A DNA stretch of 64,000 nucleotides from Mugil cephalus (lineage: Eukaryota > Chordata > Actinopteri > Mugiliformes > Mugilidae). Location of the stretch: contig NC_061789.1 of NCBI RefSeq assembly GCF_022458985.1, forward strand, positions 11,104,357 to 11,168,356, written 5' to 3'. A model generated the notes under the pieces. The model was not told the origin of the DNA, did no database searches, and saw only the letters and a list, made by a program, of their open reading frames with translations. Shown here piece after piece: positions 53,175-64,000 of this stretch. A program made the position numbers and the translations under genes. Within the stretch, counting starts at the first letter, position 1. The number at the start of each line of letters is the position of its first letter.

Positions 53175-56100
53175 ATGAGTCCAGAGGGGAAGAGGCTGCT
53201 GAACATCGTCATCCTCGGCTTCGGCTTCATGTTCATGTTCACGGCTTTTCAGACATGTGGCAACATAGAGGTAGGTTGAATTTACTGTGGGCGCACTTTA
53301 AGGCTGATCACGCGCCCCTTAACACGACTCCCACTTTTCTTTTGGATCTTCACAGCAAACAGTCATCAAGAGCTTCAACAGCACCGACTTCCAAGGAAGC
53401 GGGTACACAAGGTAAACCGACGCAGACCTGGTGATATCTCCCATAATCAAATCAGCTGCTGACGGATATTGAATTTTCCCTTTCAGGGAACAAAGTTCAC
53501 ATAGAGTTCACTGTCTGTAATCTGTCACTCCGTCTCTCGCAGCATGGCCATCATCTACGGAGTTTTCTCCGCTTCCAACCTGATCGCTCCTTCGGTGGTG
53601 GCGATCATTGGGCCGCAGCTCTCCATGTTCTTCAGCGGCCTCTTGTACAGGTGAGTCCGCGCTCGCGTGGCACTTCCCAACCTGTTCACGCCGAACCACG
53701 CCCCTTAACGTGTATTTGTTTTGTTGCAGCGGATACATCGCCATGTTTATTTACCCGTACACCTGGAGCTTCTACACAGCGTCCGTGTTGGTCGGGATAG
53801 GAGCAGCAGGTCCGCCTCCCAACAAGCATGTCGATAGTAACATTTCCTTTTTTAAAAAAAATGTAATTTGCACTTATCGATTTGATTTTGATTGTTGCGC
53901 TCTAGTGCTCTGGACGGCGCAGGGAAACGTTCTGGCCATCAACTCCACTGAAAACACCATCGGAAGAAACAGTGGCATTTTCTGGGCGCTGCTGCAGTTC
54001 AGGTGAAGCTTCTTATCCAGCATAGATACAGCTGCCATCATGCTTTATATTAACTTTTTAGCTTTCAGATAAAAAGGACACATATTGGTCCCCTTAGAGA
54101 CATACAAACTCTACTTTGCATATTTAAATAAATTTCCTGACTTTCCCCGCAGCTTATTCTTTGGAAACATCTACATTTACTTTGCCTGGCATGGACACGT
54201 TCATATAACAGGTATTAATCTATAATATCATGGTGCGTGTGTGTGCATTTATTGCTATTCATAGAATAAGACTTCCTGTTTGCAACTTCTCGTAACAATT
54301 TTAAGCACCTGACTCATGTCGCTCGTCTCAGACAAAGACCGGCGGACGGTGTTCATCTCCCTGACGGTGATCAGCCTGGTCGGTTGCTTCCTCTTCTTCC
54401 TGATCCGAAAGCCCGAGCCCGAGTCCCCTCCTCCTTCTGAAGTGACGGAGTCGCTGCTGCAGGCCGACTCCATTAACAGCTCCACGGCCAGGTGAGCGTT
54501 AGCTCTTCTGGGCCAGATAGAGGGTCTAGAAAAGGGCAGCATTCAATTTTATTTCATTTATACGAGATCTTTATTTACATAAACTTGGCCGGGAAGTAAG
54601 GAGCTGCCTTGCTTCCAAGAGTTGACACATCCAGAGCAACAGAAAAAAGGAAGCAGCAGAGACGTTTATTTTTGATTTCACTGTTAAGTGCAGCATTAAT
54701 TACTCCAACATGGCCAAAAATTAAAAGCTTTAAAGTCAATACAATTATTAAAAAAAAAAAAAAACAGTGTCGCCACATTTTTTATTGTAGTGTTTATTAC
54801 GAATATGAAGACAAATAATAAAAATAAAAAGATAAGACAAAACATTTATACATAACATATAACAGGGGTCTTTTCAGACTGAGGACCTCAAACTGATGAA
54901 CAGATTAAGATTAGACCTAGAACTAGACCTATTTATAAATATACATTATTATTATCGTTTTTGTATTCAGTATTAAGCTATCCCTTATCCCTTTACTAAA
55001 ACGTGTTGGATTCATATTAATGTGGATTTAAAGACATTTCAATTTGTGGGGGAAAATGAAAAAATATATATAAAAATGTCTAATCAACCAAAGATTTTGC
55101 GCCTCCCCCCATGCAGTACCTCCTCAGACCCCTAGGGGGTGAGGACACCCTGTGGAAGACCTACAAAAAATAGAATTCTTGTTCGAAAAGGAGTGGGAAG
55201 AAGTATAACTTATGAACTCTCATCCCTTCTCCTAGTCTAAATGTCTAGATGTGCATCTATACTATTTTAATTACAATTTAAAACATTAATTTTGGTTTCA
55301 GAACGAGCAAAACCTGAAAAACGAGATGGGAAATGAATTAGGAAAGTCTTCTGCGCTGATATCCAGTCACTCCTAGACTTACGATGTGATAAGAAAAGAT
55401 TCACATCTGTATCCAAACACTTTCTGAAGTCCAGCAAAGAGATTTTTAATAAACTCTTAAAACATTTAAATGCTGCTTGATTAAGAAACCAAGAAACGAC
55501 TGATAAATTAGTAACAGATTAATCATTAGGTGCAGCACTGAGACATGAAGTCAAAAAAAATCATTCTGGTGTATTTCAACCTGCTGTTTACACGTTAAAA
55601 AGTTCATGTTAACTTGATTATATCAGGACAAAAATCTTGTTGCAGCTTTTCAATAAAACAGAGATTCGCCTAGAGTGGACGTTTTGGATTCCTTTTAAAA
55701 TCTGGGAAGGATTTCTCAGTGATTCAGTAGGAAACCCTGACCTCTGATCACCGATATCCGCTTACTCTGCGCTTCTTCTTGCGCCTCGTGACATTTCCCA
55801 AATAACGTATACGTCCATATATTGTGGAAAGCGCTGTGGAAATGTCCTGCAAAATATATATATATATTTTTTTTAAAGACGGATGGGAGTCGTGGTCGTC
55901 CCACACGGAGCAGGATAAAACGCTTTTTAGTGGGACGGCGACGGACGAGACAGGCGACCTTTAACTGTAAATGCTATCCTTTGTGGTCTTTTCGACATCC
56001 GTCTTTGAAACTGCCGTAATACTGTTGTCACGGCAACCGGGACCAACTTAGGGATGAGGCAGAAGGTGAAAACGTCCAGGGAGACGTACGAGCCCGTAGA

Positions 56101-58771
56101 AGGTCACAATTATGGCATCTCCAAACTCATCCAGTGGAATGAATGAATGTTTTTTTTTTTTTTTTTTTTGTCTCCAGCTCTCCCCCCCGCTCGGGCCTCT
56201 GCTCGCAGGCGCTGGACGCTTTTGGTGAGTTCAATAACCTGAGAGTTACCTGAAACGTGTCACGTGTGCGCTAACGTCCGCCGTTCTTCTTGTTCGCAGT
56301 GAAAGCGTGCAAAATCTTCGTCACCAAAGAAATGCTGCTGCTGAGCATCTCCATAGGATACTCAGGTGGGTGTCGGGCAGCTCCGCCCTGTGAAACCGGA
56401 GCTCGTTAAACGGTGGGGTTGGGTCCTAAATGTTAACGAGGCTGTGGAGAAAGCCAGGTCCTCCTCAGTCATGTCAGGAGGTCTTTTAGGAGGAGAGGGC
56501 GTCATTCTGTTTCACTTCTCTCATTTTAATTAAGAAAATAATAAACAAAACCAGTCCCAAATGTTAAAAATCTAAACCTGAATCTTTGCAGAGCTCTGAA
56601 TCTAAACTTAATGTGTGTATTGAACCTATTCACACACGTTTCTCCATCAGGGTTGGAGCTCACCTTTTACAGCGGGGTGTACGGGACGTGCATCGGGGCC
56701 ATGACCAGCTTCGGCAGCGACGCAAAGAGCTTGATAGGGATCTCGGGCATTTGCATCGGCGTAGGCGAGATCTTAGGTGAGTGCTCTGTCCCGTATCTCT
56801 TCATTTGGGGTGCGGTTCGTTTCCGTGTCACGGCTCTGCCGGGAGGAACGAGGAAACCACCCGAGTAATGTCACAAGGCAGACATCAGAGCCCCGTCTCT
56901 CTTTCTCCGTCTGTCCAGGAGGGGGCGTGTTTGGGATGCTGAACAAGAGGATTGGCTTCGGGAGGAACCCGGTGGTGCTGCTGGGGCTCATCACGCACTA
57001 CGTCGCCTTTTTCTTGATTTTCCTCAACATTGCCAGCGACGCTCCTCTGGCCCCTGAGTCGGGAACGGACATGCAGGCCTTCATGACTCCCAGGTAAAGC
57101 GGAGGATGAAACGGTTTGTGAGCGTTACAGTTCAGTCGAAGTGTGAAGAAGACTCACGTGCTGCTGTGTGTTTTTATGTGTGCCCAGTATTTTTTGTACT
57201 ATACATAGTACATTTTCAATCTCACATTGTGTGTAAATTTAAGCCCCTGACGTCGTAAATCTCTATCAGTCTTATTCACGCTATCGGAGGTAGGAAACAG
57301 TAAGTGAGAATTTAACATATGTAACAATTTAACAACAAAAAAATTAGATAGTTTTAGGTCAAATATTTTTTTTATTTAGCCCCCTAAAAAACAACATTTA
57401 TATATTTTTAAATATAAAAATGTATCTATTTTAAATAAATAGAAGGTAAGGAAAACCTGACTGACAGTATTCGCTTATTCCGGTCAAATCTATTTGATGA
57501 CTACACCGGGAAAAATTTTGGACTGAACGACTCTGATACTAATACTACTAATTAGTTACTACTATTTTTCCTCTTATTTGTAATGTTAAGGAAGGAAATG
57601 TTTGCTTTATGTTCCTCAGCCTCAGTTGTGGGTTCACTGGGTCTAATGTAATCCAACTTTATTTATAAAGCCCGTTAGAGCAGGGGTCTTCAATGTTTTT
57701 CAGGCCAAGGACCCACAAACTAATGAGAGATTAAGTAGGGACTTAGCCTAGTGCTTCTAATATTATTATCATTATTATCATTTTGCAGTCAATATTAAGC
57801 TATTCAGATAACATACCTATATATATACCACTGTTAGCTTCCCTTCTGCTAATATTGCAGTGTGCTTCTGGGATTTCACCTGGGGACTGAATAGGCTCTC
57901 GGGCAATTGTGGGGATCCTGACGGAGTCAACGTGTAATATGGGGCCTCGTGATGGGCTCAGCAGCGGGCGAGGCCTACTGTGTAGAGGTAGATTGAGAGG
58001 TCTAGGGTAGTGTGGCGCTCTGTGTGAAACGGTGTTGAGATGGCTCCTGTATCACAGGAGAAGGAAAAGAAATTTGTTGGATAAAAATTAAAAAAAAGTA
58101 TATATATAAAAAAATGTCTAATCAACCAAAGATTTTGCAACCCCCCCCCGTAGTACCTCCACGGACCACCTAGGGGTCGCCAACCCCCTGTTGAAGACCC
58201 ATGCTTTAGAACAACCACAGAGAACCAAAGTGCTGTTCAAAAGAAGTAAAAGATGATGCATAAAAGACATAACAGCTCGCACAAGGCGTAAATACAAGTA
58301 AAATAAATAGCAGCTATACAAGACAAAACAATAAACTAAATAGTGTCCAGGTTCTGTTTTAATGTTTTTGTTTGTTTTTGTGGCTCAGCATCGTGGTGGC
58401 GTTGCTCTGCAGCTTCTTGCTCGGCCTGGGCGACAGCTGCTTCAACACGCAGCTCCTCAGCATCATCGGCTACATGTACCACGACAACAGCGCCCCGGCC
58501 TTCGCCGTCTTCAAATTCATCCAGGTGACCCCCACACTCACAAACACCCCGTCACCAGACACGAGCGAGTTTGCCTTTCACGCTAACGTGCCGTCATTTC
58601 CCTGTCCAGTCCATCATGGCCGCGCTGGCCTTCTTCTACAGCAACTACCTGCTGCTGCACTGGCAGCTGCTCATCCTGGTCGTGGCGGGATTCCTGGGCT
58701 CCGTCACCTTCTTCGCCGTGGAGCGGAAGGCCGAGGCCACCCGGCGGGACTCGGACTACGACAGCATCTGA
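53175..58771 (+). CDS. mfsd11: MFSD11, UNC93-like major facilitator protein
   Basis: A multi-pass membrane protein of the UNC93/major-facilitator group; substrate unknown. Coding exons: 53175-53270, 53356-53411, 53543-53650, 53730-53809, 53906-54002, 54153-54211, 54332-54491, 56178-56224, 56300-56365, 56651-56776, 56919-57093, 58389-58524, 58610-58771 (TGA). Total 1368 nt, 455 residues, all phases consistent; human is 449. The ATG sits 20 bases into its exon, behind an acceptor at 53154/53155. Signature segments: [113 protein letters not shown] and the C-terminal SDYDSI. Twelve hydrophobic segments fit the fold. The loop between helices 6 and 7, spanning exons 54332 and 56178, is the least conserved part, and the large 1.7-kb intron falls there. 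Confidence 0.95.
54863..55162 (+). mobile_element. hAT-like MITE, copy E
   Basis: CAGGGGTCTTTTCAGACTGA at the left, then AAACTGATGAACAGATTAAG, AAACGTGTTGGATTCATATT, AATCAACCAAAGATTTTGCG and CTGTGGAAGACCTA at the right. About 300 bp, plus orientation, in the long mfsd11 intron. Confidence 0.8.
57681..58203 (+). mobile_element. hAT-like MITE, copy F, with a different interior
   Basis: The left end CAGGGGTCTTCAATGTTTTT and right end TTGAAGACCCATG are those of the family. Imperfect flanks CGTTAGAG and CTTTAGAA could be the 8-bp target duplication. Between about 57805 and 58075 the usual interior is replaced by about 270 bp of unrelated sequence (CTTCTGGGATTTCACCTGGG, CAGCAGCGGGCGAGGCCTAC). It lies in the mfsd11 intron before exon 58389. 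Confidence 0.75.
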
Positions 58772-59126
58772 TCCGCGTCGGACGAAAAAGGAGACGACGT
58801 TTCACTACACAGCTGGGGAAAAAAAAGAAAAAAAAAAAGGACCCAGGGGCGACAAGCGTATCCGAGCTACTGAGGCTGCGGTATGTTTGGTTTGTGCAGA
58901 GCCACCCAGTTCGTACGGAGCCAAATACTCATCCTGATCTAAACGTTTATGTGACTAAATCAGAAAGCGCACAGAGGCTTTGTTTTCACACCACACATAT
59001 ACCTCATCTCGTTTCATTCCTCGCCCCTTTTTTCATTTCCACATAATTGTAATCTTGTCTATGAAGTATAGAGCACTTTTGATTCAGGCCCTTTAAAGGA
59101 TAATATAGTGCCAGTATGGACGGAGG

Positions 59127-59132
59127 AATAAA
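59127..59132 (+). terminator. mfsd11: Proximal polyadenylation signal of mfsd11
   Basis: AATAAA 356 bases after the stop codon, followed by TTATTCTG. It would give a 0.37-kb 3' UTR. Confidence 0.5.
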
Positions 59133-60766
59133 ACTGACGTTATTCTGAATCAGCTGCAGGATTTAATGGCTGCATGTGTCGGCTTTAAGTCATTTCGGTC
59201 AGTTTCCCTCTCATCCCACGAAAAGACCCAACTATTAATCTTCCACTTCAATTAAAAATCACATTAGTGGACTCCACAGGGACGCATGCTCCTTACAACC
59301 ACACACTCCTAGTTTTCCCACACACCATCAGCGTTGCCATAAATATCCACTACAGCAATTCTGTTTTCCTTGCATCTTTTCGTGAGATCTTTTTCTGGAT
59401 GTGTTAACAAGAAAACAAACTTGACCCGCAGCCATGAACGCACACCGTGCATCCTTTCAACTTTGATTACAATGAAATACTGACAAGACAGTCGCTTCTC
59501 TGCGTCGCAGTTTTTCCTTTGTGAGTCATTTACCGGTCCGGCTTTCCTGTCCCGGATGGCGCCCGACCTTTCTCATTAACCGGGAGCGAAAGAAGTTTGA
59601 AGTCGCCGAGCAATTCCTTCCCAATTGGTTTAGTTGTGGTGCGATCCCGTGACCCTGCACCCTAGCAAACATCTCATAATTACATGTGGGTGACTGCGTT
59701 TAGCTCCGAAGTAAAAGAGGCTGTTTGTTTTGTGCCTGAACGGAAAGAAAGAAAGAAAGAAAAGGCCCCTTTCTTGTCTTTGCTCTCTTTTTCCCCCCTT
59801 TTCTAATGCCTAATGCTAAAGGTTTTACAGAGAAACTGCAGCAACAACATGGTAGATGAGGGGGATTTTATTCTTTATATATATCCCACTGGTGCCAATA
59901 GGTAGAGTTGTGTGCTACGTTAGCAGAGAGTGCTCTAGTCATTTAGTACAGCTAAGGTTTGTGGATTCACTATAGACATTAACAAAGCAGCAGGTAGGTC
60001 TTCATGTTAAAATGCTTGTTCTCACAGTTCCCATCGTGTTTCACCTCTAGGAGCAGTTTATCATATCGTCTATAATGAACCGCTCTTGATTGTCACGTTC
60101 TTCGTTTGTGTGAGCATGCTGCCTCCAGCAAAACCAGTGGGATCGAGAACCGCCAGCATGGATGTAAGATTATAAAGTTAGCTTTGCAATTGTTATGTGT
60201 GGAAAGACATTTGGGTACTAATTACTTAATATTAAAAATGTAACAACTTCAGTGCAGATTATACGAAGTCAAACAAACAAACCCCCTATAAGTCAAATGT
60301 TTTCTTTTATAATCGGATAAACTAAGTTCCTTGGCAATAATTCTGATTAAAACAAACAAATATAGTTGATAAAGAAAATATTGGTTATCAATATATTTCT
60401 TCTTTTTCATTACCAGCCTTGTTCCCTAATCAGTTGTGTCTCGTTTTAAGTGGATCTGATGCCAAACCTACACGGGCCTTGAGACATGTTGTCTGCTCCA
60501 GACTCCAGAATCACGTCATGTTGTCGTAGTTAAAGGCAAAAACAAACCTCATCGGAGATGCTGTAGTTTCTTTTTCTTCTTCTTTCAGTTTACGGATGAC
60601 AGTGCATTGTACTCGTTAATTTATGGATGGGTTTGCTTAAGTTTTGATTCAGTGTATGCAATCGAGGATATTAAGGGAAATGCATGTGTACTGTGAGGGT
60701 GATTTTATACTTGAACGTAGTGATTAAGAGTGGCACCCAAACACTGGCTTGCTTGTTTTTATTATC

Positions 60767-60772
60767 AATAAA
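60767..60772 (+). terminator. mfsd11: Distal polyadenylation signal of mfsd11
   Basis: AATAAA followed within 30 bases by the GT-rich GTTGAGTGTTTTATCTG, a good downstream element. It would extend the 3' UTR to about 2 kb. The sequence from 58772 to 60767 has no other gene and few recognisable repeats, which fits a long 3' UTR. Confidence 0.5.
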
Positions 60773-60930
60773 ATGTTATTTTGAACATTAGTTGAGTGTT
60801 TTATCTGCTTTCACTTCACTTGATCAGTTTTAGGATCTAGTGAATTTGGAGGCCAGGCCAACATTTTGTGCTGTTTTTCATGTTTTTTTTTTTATTTTGA
60901 CAGTTGTTCCTTCCATTTTTGTGTGTCTGC

Positions 60931-61105
60931 CTTTGTTAGGCTGCATCCTGCTGCCATCAAGGAGTGTCATTAATACGGGGTGGGGTTGCCTGGTCTGGTC
61001 TAGCAACATCCACATGAATGCCAGGTCCGCAATTTTCCCAGTAGTACACTGAATTGTCACAAGATTCATGTGTTAGTGGTCATAATGTTGTGGCTGACTG
61101 ATGTG
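60931..61105 (-). mobile_element. DNA-transposon fragment
   Basis: Contains, in reverse complement, CTAGACCAGACCAGGCAACC and AGCAGGATGCAGCCTAAC, shared with 48200-48520. It ends with GGTCATAATGTTGTGGCTGA, a terminal sequence common in fish Tc1/mariner-like repeats. Confidence 0.6.
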
Positions 61106-61983
61106 TATTTGTTAGACCTAGTGACCCATGGGTGGGAAATAACACGACATTTGCTGGTTTCAAATAAATCAAAAATCAAAACACAGACAGTCCCGTAAGG
61201 GGTGTGGCCGTTGTTGTTGTCGTCATGACATCATCAACGTGCCATTATGATGTCATTTGGACATCATCAAGTTACCAGTGAGAGCTTTTATATAGGACCC
61301 GTTTGTCATTGTCACTAACAGTTTAGAGGTTGGGCTGAAAGGTCCAACCTCCTCCGCTGACTCTGGTCTGTTCAACCCAACAGCCAGATGATCAGCCCAC
61401 TGTGGCTGCAGGTGGAGGTCTCAGCCTCCTCAGGACACCAAGCTCATGCTAACGGTTGTAGCCCTCAGCTAATCCAGTGGAAGGCCATTAGCGGCCCGTA
61501 TAGTATTTTTATACTATAATAACAGGCACGTTCTTTCTGTGCCTGTCTGGGTTTTCAGCCCCACTCGGTCATGACCTCCATAATGTCATGACCACATGGG
61601 GCCTGTTTACACTTGCATTAAGATCCAGTCTGAGGTATTGGATCGCGACTATCAGGGTCCCACAGCTTTTCATCTTTCTCCACTCGTTTTATGGCCTCAA
61701 GCCATAAATTTCTTAGGTTTTTATTCCTCTCTCTTGACGGGAGCAGACAAAATCTCGGTTTTTGTCTTTTAAATTATTTGAGGATCAAAGAAGAACACAA
61801 CTTCTTCTTTTGTTTTCACCCATAAGGGTGCGTGGCTTTTTCAGTGACATAGAGTTACTGTCATCCATGGACTAACTATTTATATACGTGAAATAGAAGG
61901 ATTGTTTAATTATATTTAATAGTGAATATATTTTAAACATTTTTTTTTTCCCCATTTCCTTGAACACAGCCTGATTACCTCCT

Positions 61984-61996
61984 GTTGCCTAGCAAC
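61984..61996 (+). promoter_or_regulatory. X-box (RFX site) upstream of the QRICH2-like gene
   Basis: GTTGCCTAGCAAC fits the RFX X-box consensus GTNRCC-N(0-3)-RGYAAC completely. It lies 580 bp upstream of the ATG at 62576 with no gene between. RFX factors drive genes of motile cilia and flagella through this site. Confidence 0.6.
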
Positions 61997-62575
61997 TTGT
62001 AACGCCGCCAGTGGTCCAGCGTGGGGCGAAGCACCGTCAAGGTAGAGGGACTGATAAATACCACATCCGTTTGCTGTCTACAAAATAAAAGCACGCCTGC
62101 CGGACATTAATCCAAACAGCTGTATTGTGACATCGTGCGGTGTGTACGCACATTAAGCTCTCGGGAATAGAACCAGCTAAATTGTTTGCATTCCTATTAA
62201 ACGCAACTGTCCTTTAAAATGTTGCGGTTGGCTTTGGTTTTAACGTTTACTGTGAAGATCAGGTTTGTATTTCCGGTGAATGCGTGTAGCTTGACGTCTG
62301 GAGGTTGCTATTTTCTCTTGAACATTGACCACATTCTTCGAACAACCTCCGAGATTACCGCTGCCCGCCGGTGGGACGATGCACCCGGTCACTGCGTAAC
62401 CACCGCTAGAAAAAAATAATTTAAAATGTATTCTTGTACTTCACGAAGTATTTTTTTCTTTAGCTTGTTATCAAAACACGAGTCACCAGTAAATAAAACC
62501 TCGAAGTAACTGGGAGAGTTTTTAAAAACGTAGCTAACTTTTATTTAACGGCTGTCGTGTCGCACACAAACAAAC

Positions 62576-64000
62576 ATGTCGGAGGGAAACATCAGCTTGT
62601 GCGACTTGTTGAATTTGTCCATCGGGTCGCCCCAGAGGGGGTCCGTCAACTTCAGCGCCCTTCACGCGTTGCTCCTCGCCGTGCTGAAGCAGCTGAACAT
62701 CCGGGAGGTGAGGACCCCGTGGAGAGACTCCCCTCTGGATGACAGACCCACCAGGGCTCTGGAGGGCGGCCCCGCCGACACGGAGGAAGACCGGCTCACG
62801 GAGGAGGAACAGCGGGACGTCTCCGCCTTGGTGGTGGTTCAGCCCGGAACTGAGCTGCAGGATGAGCTGCGGGCGGCCTCTCCCACGTCCGCGACCCCGA
62901 CCCCGGACACCGGCCCCGCGGCGGATGACCAGTCCAAGCTCCGGTCCCGGATCCAGACCTGCGAGGACAACTTGTCCAAGGTGAGAGACTTTAAGTTCCA
63001 CCCCTTTCTCTCCAAAAATCAAGTGCAAAAAAATTAACTAAATGCAGTTCTTTGATTACACTTGAGTAAAGTGTTCATCTTTTATTTTAGAAATAAATAT
63101 TTACACTTTATATTCCTTAACATTCATGTGACAGCTGTAGAAAATAATAACATTGTACATGGACATAAATAAAACAGAAGTGAGGCTATGTCAGTCATTT
63201 TTTATGATTATTGGGGCAAAAAAAGAGAAGACGCGTGACCGTAATAAAAGTCTATTACATGGTATAAAAGCAGGAAGACAATGTTTATTTAATTTAATTT
63301 TCAAACCAGGTTTTAATAAAATGAATAGATTTAAAGATGTGCACAGAGCGTGCAGAGAAGTGAGAATCTGCAGAAACGACACAATTTTAATAAGTTTAAA
63401 ATTTGTTCCTCCAATAGGTTTGTGAATAAAACATGAATGAAACTAGCCTTAATTTAGTCTATTAATCAGAGAATTTTTAATCTGTAAACCATCAGAAATC
63501 AGTAAATCACGTTTTCCTGAGCATCAACATCTACAAACTTTTTGATTTGTATATATAATATAAAATAATCTAGTTTACTGTTCAGTCTGGTGTGGCCACG
63601 CCCCCTGATTGTGATGTCACACCAGGTGTTTTGATCAGGGCTAAACAACTGTTTTTTTTTCTGATTAATTGATTGATTTGTAGCTCATCTTGCTCACTTG
63701 ACTTGAATTAAAATCTTTCCTATGGCCACACTTATTTTTATTTATTTATTTTTTTTTTGCCTTTATTTACAAGGTGTAGACTGACAGGAAATAGAAAGGG
63801 AGCAGGAGACATGCCGTAGAGGCCAAGAGTCAAAGAGCCGTTTAGCATCAGATCATCCAAATGTTGTTGTTTTCTAGAAAGAATACGACTGAAAAGGCGT
63901 TTTTTTTTTTTTTTTCCCCTTCGTCATCATCTTCTTCTCTTCCATCTTCGGCGGTCTGCAGCAAACATTTCAGCAGAGCACTAAGCCGCTGGTGACAGAG
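62576..64000 (+). CDS. qrich2: QRICH2-like / DUF4795-family protein, 5' end only
   Basis: Exon 1 is 62576-62980 (135 codons), ending at TTGTCCAAG|GTGAGA in phase 0. A following exon probably starts at 63962 after TCTGCAG (QTFQQSTKPLVTE, still open at the window edge); an alternative acceptor at 63971 keeps the same frame. The first 45 residues (LCDLLNLSIGSPQRGSVNFS, then ALHALLLAVLKQLNI) match, from memory, the N-terminal pattern of the DUF4795 group (QRICH2, C16orf96): a short helix, a Gly-Ala/Ser-Val-Asn-Phe motif and a leucine-rich helix. QRICH2 is a sperm-flagellum structural protein. QRICH2 and MFSD11 both map to human 17q25, which supports the name. The remainder of the exon is acidic and Pro/Ala-rich. 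The gene continues beyond the window. Confidence 0.6.
62981..63961 (+). other. First intron of the QRICH2-like gene
   Basis: AT-rich with poly-T tracts near 63651, 63745 and 63900. No open frame with splice sites and no clearly recognised repeat apart from short simple tracts. Confidence 0.5.

Noticed and set aside
58372..59046. A 224-codon open frame
   Set aside because: It begins in the mfsd11 exon at 58389 but reads through the intron and then the 3' UTR in a frame different from the last exon. It is a shadow of mfsd11.
62534..63028. A 164-codon minus-strand frame
   Set aside because: Antisense of the GC-rich QRICH2-like first exon. The plus strand has the family-like N-terminus and a donor.

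Overview
This is vertebrate nuclear DNA, almost certainly from a teleost (percomorph-like) fish. Genes are split into many short exons with GT-AG junctions, and the proteins are recognisable vertebrate orthologues. The spaces between are filled with fish-type Tc1/mariner, hAT-like and L2-like LINE remnants. I see no bacterial or viral genes, rRNA, tRNA or CRISPR array. All gene models below were assembled by eye by following reading frame, splice sites and exon phase; none has transcript support.

Layout. (1) About 2.4-15.9 kb, plus strand: pkn1, a Rho-effector AGC kinase with three HR1 repeats, a C2-like domain and a kinase domain. Twenty-one coding exons were traced, all phase-consistent, giving 929 residues; the first coding exon was not found. 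(2) About 22-34.7 kb, plus strand: eng (endoglin), the TGF-beta/BMP9 co-receptor, with 15 coding exons and 858 residues, including an unusually long acidic insertion in its ZP module. (3) About 35.2-38.7 kb, minus strand, tail to tail with eng: a GFI1-family repressor (best call gfi1b), with SNAG domain, five coding exons and 307 residues, but only four of the family's six zinc fingers. (4) About 38.7-52.1 kb: no convincing gene, mostly decayed transposons. (5) About 52.1-60.8 kb, plus strand: mfsd11, a UNC93-like 12-helix membrane protein, 13 coding exons, 455 residues, with a promoter-like block and two candidate polyadenylation signals. (6) 62.6 kb to the window end, plus strand: the 5' end of a DUF4795/QRICH2-like gene, preceded by an RFX X-box motif.

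The genes are not an operon-like unit. eng and gfi1b both relate to blood and endothelium and both map to human 9q34. pkn1 is on human 19p13, and mfsd11 and QRICH2 are on 17q25, so the window joins pieces that are separate in human. The strongest unexplained structure is in repeats and gene architecture: a multi-copy hAT-like MITE family with rearranged members, a complete 670-bp TIR element with an internal tandem duplication, a near-perfect 22-bp palindrome, the four-finger GFI1 protein, and the X-box upstream of the putative flagellar gene. I found no clear sign of a wholly new biological system.
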